Shown here: positions 57,406-64,000 of the stretch, in pieces
Layout: each line of letters opens with the position of its first letter
Numbering within the stretch: position 1 is the first letter of the stretch
From: Candidula unifasciata
Lineage: Eukaryota > Mollusca > Gastropoda > Stylommatophora > Geomitridae
Direction: 5' to 3'
NCBI GenBank assembly: GCA_905116865.2
Contig: CAJHNH020000710.1
Location: forward strand, 35,001-99,000
DNA length: 64,000 bases
The notes under the pieces: model-generated
Seen by the model: the letters and a program-made list of their open reading frames with translations, nothing else
What the model was told of the DNA's origin: nothing
The model's database searches: none
Position numbers and translations under genes: made by a program

Positions 57406-59284
57406 TACTAAGCCCACTAACCCCTGCACTTTCCCAGATACCACATATTTGAGTGTTTCCTAAAAATGCCATAACTTCACAATTATTGAACACACACTTA
57501 TTGTATTTTGTACTTTTGCCCCAAACTGAATGAAGAATAAAGTTCAAGAAAAATTTTATAATGACACTATCATCATGTGGCTGTAGATTAGTTGCCCCCC
57601 CCCCCCCCCCCCCAACCCCAAATACAATAATGTTTCTGCCAGTAATATAGACCAACACAAATTCCATAGCTTCACAAATATTTAACATTAACTCATATTT
57701 TGTATCGGCGTGATGCTGACCACATCACCCATCTTGTGCCTATTGGCCTATAAAAATATAGGTCTAGCCCTATATGCCTAAAGGCGTGGAAAAGGAACCT
57801 TTACTTTATTGGGGTTTTTTTTTTTAAATACATATTTTGTATTTTTGCACCAAACTGAACGGAGAACATTTCAGGAAAAACATTTGCATAATCCTGTTTG
57901 TGGAGATATGGACCTGAGGATATTATTTATGCTGTGAACAAATGTCTTTATGAGGAACCACGTGATTCAGGCAAGGCATACCTGTCCCTGTTTCTTGCTA
58001 GCGCTAGGCCCTAGAAGTGGATGGAGATTACATAGATGATATAACCTGTAAAGGATATCATGAGTTATATTGTCAGTGAATTTAAAACTGTTGCCTCAGG
58101 AACACTAAGAAAATGGGTCATGAGAAATTCCTTTAAAAATAAAAAAAAAAGCAACAATTTAACATGAGTCATTAATACATTTTTGCTAAAAGTTATTTAT
58201 CTATGTTTTTTACATCTGTTTTTGAAAAAGATAAAATGTAAAAGGAATAATCAATAAAGTGAAGAACTGAATAGAATACATTTCCCGGGGGAAAATATAT
58301 GTTTAGGGTGACTCAGGCTGTGACCCTGCAACCTCCATCACTGAGGCTTATGGAAAAATTTGACGTCAACTTGGCTTTAAAAAAGCCAGTTGGTTTTAAG
58401 GCCCCACCCCCTCTTCCCCCAATATTTTTAGCCAATTTATTCATATCCTGGACTGGTAAATTTTTGCACAGGCCTAAACACAGCAAGCAGCATTAAATAT
58501 GTGTGTTGCAAACATGTCACTAGAGAAAAGTAGGAAAACTGACATTTATGGGGAACTAAACACAAACGGAGATGTCGGTTTTGTGGCTTATCATGGCTAA
58601 AGGGTTAATCAATTTCAGGCAACCAGTTTGTGAGGAATGAGAAATGTGGGGGCATTACTTTATGGGTGCTCCTTGAAGATCAACTGAGCAAATAGACAGA
58701 CAGACACAAGTCTAATGAAAAATTATATGTACATACTCAAAAAGGTAGGATTTCTTGTTGGGTAACAAAATGAAATAGATGATCTAATAATGAGAATATT
58801 GCAAGGTATATTCCAGGGGAAAAGATAAGATGTCTACGAAACAACTGCTACAGAGGAAAGCAAGTAGGTAAGAGGATAGATCATTGGTAGATGTATAGAT
58901 ATGCAGGTAGACAGACAGACACAGACAATATAAAGATCTTTATTATTACGTTACTGTAAGGTTTAAAAAAAGAAATTTGTGATTAGATTGGTAGATATAG
59001 AGATAGTTTGACATCAACACAGAAAGGAGGGAAGGTAAAAGAAAGAAAGAAAAAAAAAACCAGATAGGGGAGAGAGGGAGAAAGAAAGACAGAGAGAGAG
59101 AGAAAACTGAATAATAAATAACTGAATTATTATGCAAGCTGAACATATTAGGTGTGCTGTGTATTTGTTTCATGTAAAGCTTCAAATACACCAATTTTGT
59201 AACAAGTCCTTAAAATAAAACACCAGACAAGAATGAGTCTTGATCACAGCCACATTATTTTTAAAAAAAAAGGGGTAAGCTAAC
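57406..59284. other. Intron B-C, with SINE C fragment and poly-C
   Basis: C run at 57595-57613. Family C fragment (+) at 57705-57808 (gctgaccacatcacccatct, ataggtctagccctatatgc). 58700-59110 has short cagacagacaga and gagagaga runs. No exon found. Confidence 0.6.
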
Positions 59285-59400
59285 CTGTTTCTCTAGTACA
59301 TCCTTGATATCTTGAGCTTCCTTCAGCTGACACCTAAGCTCCCCCATCTGAATGTCAACCACGACATCCATGGTCTCTCCTCTGACAGATGTGTTGTTAT
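59285..59400 (-). CDS. Coiled-coil gene, exon B
   Basis: 116 nt. Acceptor cctgcgctag, donor gttagc. Entry in phase 1 completes an Asp codon with the G from exon A; exit is phase 0, matching exon C. It reads NNTSVRGETMDVVVDIQMGE then LRCQLKEAQDIKDVLEKQ. The first half is a short non-helical-looking linker and the second half resumes heptads. Confidence 0.85.
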
Positions 59401-59598
59401 CTAGCGCAGGAATTACAAAATAATCACCACGTCTCAGTCTGTACAATTCACAATGCTAACATCATCAAAACAGCATCACAGAGCAGGATACTGATTGCAA
59501 ATTATCCTGACAATCTCAAAGATAGCTGAAGGTTGAGACTCTCAGCGATAAAGATCATGGAAAGCAAGGGCATCCTACCACATTATACATCCCTAGAC

Positions 59599-60062
59599 CA
59601 GAGGTTCTCAAACTGGGTGCACCCTGGATGCCGTGAGCCTATGCCAATAATCAATAATTTTTTTCAAAATCTAATTGAGATCAGCGAAGACAGTAGTTTG
59701 AAACTGAAATACTGAAAGAAGCCAAGAAAAGTTCTGGATGTAGGTGAATTCAGAAGACAATGCTATTGGCAAGGTTGCAGTGCATTCTCAACATACATTT
59801 ACTTAAAAAAACATACACAGGAGCAAATTTTCTGGGTCACGTGATTTGAGGGTAAAATTAACTTAACTTCCCATAAACATAAAGGGTATAATGAAAAAAT
59901 GCACCCAGCTTCATTTATCACATTAAAGACAACTGAAAATTAAATATGCACTGTATTTCCTTCTTTCCCCAAACATTCAAACCGCTTTAAGGGTAGGTGT
60001 GCTGCCAATTATTTGTTTAGCATGACAAGGGTACCACGATGAAACAAGTTTGAGAACCACTG
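59599..60062. mobile_element. hAT-like MITE, 464 bp, with 8-bp target duplication
   Basis: The left end cagaggttctcaaactgggt is inverted relative to the right end acaagtttgagaaccactg. Flanking ccctagac and tcctagac match at 7 of 8 bases, as expected for hAT insertion. The interior is AT-rich with no transposase. It lies in intron A-B. Confidence 0.88.
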
Positions 60063-60089
60063 TCCTAGACACTAATCGGAAGCTGGAAA

Positions 60090-60400
60090 AAATTATCTCA
60101 CTCAGTCTTTGAAGAAGAACAATTCTTAGATTGATGAAGAAGAAAAATGACGAGATCATGCACGACCTGAATATCAACAGCAAAAAGCTGAGGTAATTTG
60201 GACATGTCAAGCGCCATGGAGGTCTGGAGAGAACCGTGATGGAGGGTACAGTTTGCAGAAAATGAGGCAGAGGCTGACATCTGCAAAGATGGACATAGGA
60301 CACTGAAGATGTATTAGCTATGACAGCACACAGGGCTGGAGAGTTGGCAAGAAAAAGAGAGACATTCAGGTGTGCCATGACGAGAGCAGGACATGCTGAC
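60090..60400 (+). pseudogene. LINE ORF2 C-terminus, family G
   Basis: Reads FGHVKRHGGLERTVMEGTVC with flanking stops, then MTAHRAGELARKRETFRCAM near the end. Most complete of the three family G copies. Confidence 0.75.
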
Positions 60401-60459
60401 TGACTGATTGAACAACATCAGCAACAGAGCTTCTTTGTTCCTCTTTACAGAGGACCCCC

Positions 60460-60620
60460 CCCCCCCCCTGCCAAAATTCCAGTAAACGGGAAGCAGAACT
60501 AGTCAGCTTTACAGTACTAAAATCATAAATGACAAAATGAACACTGCGGCTAGAAAGCCTTCTTCAGCAGTTTGCATAAATGGAAAATGATACAGTTACA
60601 AACAAGAATACATCAGCATA
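60460..60620 (-). repeat. Family K, inverted copy
   Basis: The minus strand reads gctgaagaaggctttctagc, then cgcagtgttcattttgtcat. A C run (60456-60468) precedes it. Confidence 0.6.
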
Positions 60621-61636
60621 TGACACAAAGAGAAACTGATACCTCTTTCACATTTTTAGACAAGTTTGTCAAAGAAAATGTATCCCTTTTCTTTCTGTTA
60701 TCCCCAATCAGAGCCAATGCTCTCAAGTAACTCGGGCTAAGCACCCCTGTCTTTTTGCCACTCCATGCAGCTTTCCCCATGTCTTTTCTGTAATATGATG
60801 TGCTTTTAGGGTGATTTTTTGGGGGGAGGGGGGACCATTTGGATTCTAGAGAAAGGACTTTGTAGTTACACAATTGAATAGTTTTCTCAGTGTATGTCCT
60901 CTCCAGCCTCAGCATTTTTTCCTCACCTCTTGATTGACTACAAAATCAAACTGGTCAAGTTCATGACATAAGCTCTGCCCTAGTGATTCAGATATATCAG
61001 TTTAGTACTTTTGCCAAATAATGCATGTTAGAAAATTATCAGTAATTATTTTAGCCTTTCTCCATAATCTGCCTAGAAATGGCAAGGATGTAAGTCAAAA
61101 TAACCTCCTCTGCTAAGCACATCCTCCACACACCGTGCCCAGCGCATCATCCACAACACATCATCCACAGCACATCCTCCACACAAAATGCCCAGCCATC
61201 ATTTTAACAATTCCCCAGTTACATTAAAAGTATCTCCCATCTTTATGCATCACAACATCTCAGTCTGTTATGTCCTGTGCTAAGTCTGAAGATTATTGCC
61301 TGTTCACTTCAGTAGAGCTGCACATTGCATTACTTAACCAGTTGTTCTAATTAGCAATTAGTTCTATAGCTGCCACTTATAAACCTCTTGGCTTCATCAC
61401 AGGGTTTGTCTCTATCACCCTGAAGTAGCCTTCAACATTTGTTTGCCTCTCCATCTCTAGGTATGTCGCAGTAGCACAAGATCGAACACACAAGAAACCT
61501 TCTGGATATATGACACAACCCACTGTATGCTGCCCCCCAGCCTAGCATCATATAAAAACAGCCATCTTGAATGTATTCATGTGTGGGTTCCGGGACCTTA
61601 TTTGGAAAAGGGGGGGGGGAGTTTTTTTCAACTGAG
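60621..61636. other. Intron A-B, unassigned
   Basis: 61115-61200 has a short imperfect repeat of cacatcctccacac. No exon found. Confidence 0.5.
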
Positions 61637-62040
61637 AAAACAGCCATTTAGCATGAGGAAGACAGCAGTTGAAAAGAAGGAGACAAGCTGGAAGACAGTT
61701 TATTGTGAGGGAAGACAGCAGATTAGCATAAGGGAGAAAGCAGTTTAGCATGTAGGAGATGACAGTTTATCATGAGGGAGACAGCAAGTTTATTATGGGG
61801 GAGAGCAGTTTAAAATAGGAGTGCAGCAGTTAAGCATCAGAAAGACAAGTTTATAATGAGGGAGACAGCACCTTACAATAGGGCAGTTTAAAATAGGGAG
61901 GCAACAGTTTATAATGATGGAGACAGCACTTTATAATGGGAGAGTAGTTTAAAATAAGAAGGCAGCAGTTTAGCATGGGGAAGACAAGTTTATAATAAGG
62001 AAGTAAACATTTTAGCTGAAAGGAGACAGTATTTTTAGCA
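61637..62040. repeat. Degenerate 25-27-bp repeat (gagacagcagttta...)
   Basis: About 15 irregular units built on gagacagcagtttagcatga and ataatgaggga, ending just before exon A's donor side. Confidence 0.85.
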
Positions 62041-62067
62041 TTTAAGACAAAAACCACAACTTTTTAC

Positions 62068-62293
62068 CATTCTTCTTTGCTTGAAGCTCTTCCAGTTCCA
62101 TCTGCAACCGCTTGTTCATTTCTCTTGCTGTTTTCAAGTTACGGTTGTAAGCCGCCTTGTCTTCCTCCCACTGAGTTTGTGATTTTCTCATCTGGATTAG
62201 CTGCACCTCCTGAGATTTGTTGTCCAGTTCCAGTTGTTGCACTGTTTCCAACAAACTTGTGTGCTTCTGAGATTTGACTTCTAGGGATTTGAT
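62068..62293 (-). CDS. Coiled-coil gene, exon A (first exon in window)
   Basis: 226 nt. Acceptor ttattacgcag, donor gtaaaaag. Phase 0 in, phase 1 out. It reads IKSLEVKSQKHTSLLETVQQ, LELDNKSQEVQLIQMRKSQT, QWEEDKAAYNRNLKTAREMN, KRLQMELEELQAKKN. Strong heptad pattern. It begins in phase 0 with no start codon of its own, so the gene continues upstream beyond the right edge. The eight exons here give about 409 residues of the C-terminal part. Family not recognised: coiled coils alone do not identify it. Confidence 0.9.
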
Positions 62294-63009
62294 CTGCGTA
62301 ATAAATAAAATTAAATTGTAAACAATGCTTCAGAAACTTGAATTTGATTTCCGGAATAAATCAAACAATTACTTCAGAAATTGTTTATAGGGACTCGATC
62401 TACTGAATAAATCTAGAACAACTATACCAGCAACTGATTCTGGGGACTTGATCTGAGGCAGGGCTATTCAGTTAGCAGTCCAGGGTCAAATCCAACCCAT
62501 AAAGGCCTAGCATGGCCCGTGGATCACTAGAAACTGTATTGTATTAATAAGCTCTCTACGCCTGGGCTCCTACTTCTGGCCCGTGATGATCCCTACTTTC
62601 AAAGTGTAGGCTCCTGATAAACTTAGTTAAACAGCACCTGATCTCTGGAATAAATCAAACTACAGTTCTTGATCAGCTTATTCTGCTTTACTTTATGTTA
62701 AGTCTTAATTTTAAAGTCCATGCCGTGTGGCGTTGGTAGTTGTGCCTATACACAACCCTCTATCTCGTGTACTTTTAATCAACTTTGACAAGGATGATTC
62801 TACATGCTATAATGTCAAACTGTCCAGCAACTGTTCTCTCTGTCTCCTCTTTATCTTCAGCAGAAGGATGTAAAATCGAAGTAGAAGCCGAGTTTTCAAA
62901 ATGGCTCAAAGTCTGTAATTGTGATTTGCTATATACTAGCAAATGTGACTTGCTGTTAGCCAGCAATAGTGGGATATGTAAAATATGCTTAAGTATTTCC
63001 CTTCAGTCA
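62294..63009. other. Upstream intron, no exon confirmed
   Basis: A minus-strand frame (62966-62775) reading SAEDKEETERTVAGQF has exon-like composition but no clear donor. Confidence 0.4.
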
Positions 63010-63240
63010 GCTCTGGGGCTACGTTGATGCGAACGTGTCGTAATGCCAGGATGCTGGGGTTGATCCCAGCTGTGTGCCATGCGCCTTGCGTTGGTTTTGA
63101 CAGTGGTATCAAGAAAGCCGACCGCCCAGAAAGCAATGGCAAACTACTGGACATAAATCTGCCTAGAAAAACCACACAACAGCAAGGGGCTGTTGGGATT
63201 GGTTCTGCAACGTCCTGTAAAGGATACGCAACTAACCTAT
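63010..63240 (+). repeat. tRNA-derived SINE, family B
   Basis: ggttgatcccagctg (B box with one change), gcaatggcaaactactggac and aggatacgcaactaacc. The head is partly replaced by unrelated sequence. Confidence 0.88.
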
Positions 63241-63449
63241 TTCCCTTCTTACGATGTGCTCAAAGAATATGGATTTTGACTACAGTATAACAAACTTCAA
63301 ATGACTGCTAAAGGTTTTCAAAATTAGCCCGAATTTCAAATGGACTGACTGTAATCTAACCGATTCTTGACACAGTCTGCAACTGCGTTTTAAATATGTA
63401 TACAGCAGAACAGAAAACATGCAAAATTTGTATGTTTCAAATACATAAT

Positions 63450-63570
63450 TAAGAGCCGCGTAAGCAAAAGTGGATAGAGACTCACTTTCAAATCCAGCTC
63501 TGACTCGCAGCCCGCGGCTGGTGTTCGAAACCAGACGGTTCCTGGGGTTCACACAGCCTCTAGCAAATGG
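63450..63570 (+). repeat. tRNA-derived SINE, family H
   Basis: gagccgcgtaagcaaaagtg, then ggtgttcgaaaccagacgg and ttcctggggttcacac match 22602-22745 in the opposite orientation. Confidence 0.7.
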
Positions 63571-64000
63571 GTACCAGAGTTAGCACTCTGGGGTAAATAG
63601 AGGAACGTCACTGTAGCTAAGGAGTTGCATGCGGATGGCGACACAGGCAGACAAGTTTCTTATCAGCTGTCTGCACTAGTAGCAGAGTACTTATGGTTTA
63701 TAACCGTCTTCAATGATGCTGGTTCACATCTCCTGACTTTACTTTTTAAATGCACAAATTAAGAAAAAAAGACTTAAAACAAAACATATACAATTATCTA
63801 CAAAAGTTTTTGAAAAAAAATGAACACAGAAATGTGGAGAAATTATGATACTTTCCTGTGCATCACACAGCTACGATATAGGTTTTTTTTTAAGGGAAAG
63901 CTTTGAAGTTTGAAATCCAACATGAAAGTTCTAATGCAGTTCTGAAAAACGAAAGTTGCTTCTGCATATCCTGTGATGCAGTTCTGAAATATATATATAT
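63571..64000. other. No feature recognised
   Basis: AT-rich; ends in a short TA run at the window edge. Confidence 0.5.

Noticed and set aside
62775..62966. Possible exon upstream of A (SAEDKEETERTVAGQF)
   Set aside because: No convincing donor, and phase with exon A cannot be shown.

Overview
This is nuclear DNA from an animal. It carries one spliced gene on the minus strand, many tRNA-derived SINE-like repeats, non-LTR retrotransposon fragments, hAT-type MITEs and many long tandem repeats. The mix resembles a mollusc or another spiralian invertebrate, but that is an impression; nothing in the window fixes the species. There is no bacterial gene organisation, rRNA or CRISPR array, and I see no tRNA gene outside SINE heads.

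Layout. 1-4.34 kb is a 140-bp satellite that runs off the left edge. 4.4-12.4 kb holds SINEs, a dead RNase H fragment, a 481-bp MITE and a palindromic MITE with a hAT element in its centre. 12.7-14.65 kb is a 30-bp minisatellite of about 64 copies. 15-17.5 kb holds a broken reverse transcriptase and a second LINE tail. 17.5-23.8 kb is SINEs, a fold-back MITE, a 385-bp TTC tract and a 40-bp satellite. 24.15-27.9 kb holds two gag-like (ORF1) zinc-knuckle genes head to tail on the minus strand. 28-42.8 kb is repeats, including an RNase H LINE end at 34.3-35.6 kb and a 42-bp minisatellite.

42.8-62.3 kb holds the only convincing host gene. Eight minus-strand exons encode coiled-coil segments followed by a Ser/Pro-rich, basic C-terminal tail and a stop codon. 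Six consecutive exons (A-F) join with matching splice phases, as do the last two (G-H). Between F and G the phases do not match, so at least one exon is missing or alternative there. The 5' part of the gene lies beyond the right edge. I do not recognise the family. Its introns are full of repeats, including a 34-bp satellite organised in 170-bp higher-order units and a nearly intact second copy of the RNase H LINE end.

Most long open frames in the window come from tandem repeats or lie antisense to retrotransposons; they are not listed as genes. Repeat families are labelled A-L for cross-reference only. The labels are mine and come from comparing copies within this window by eye.
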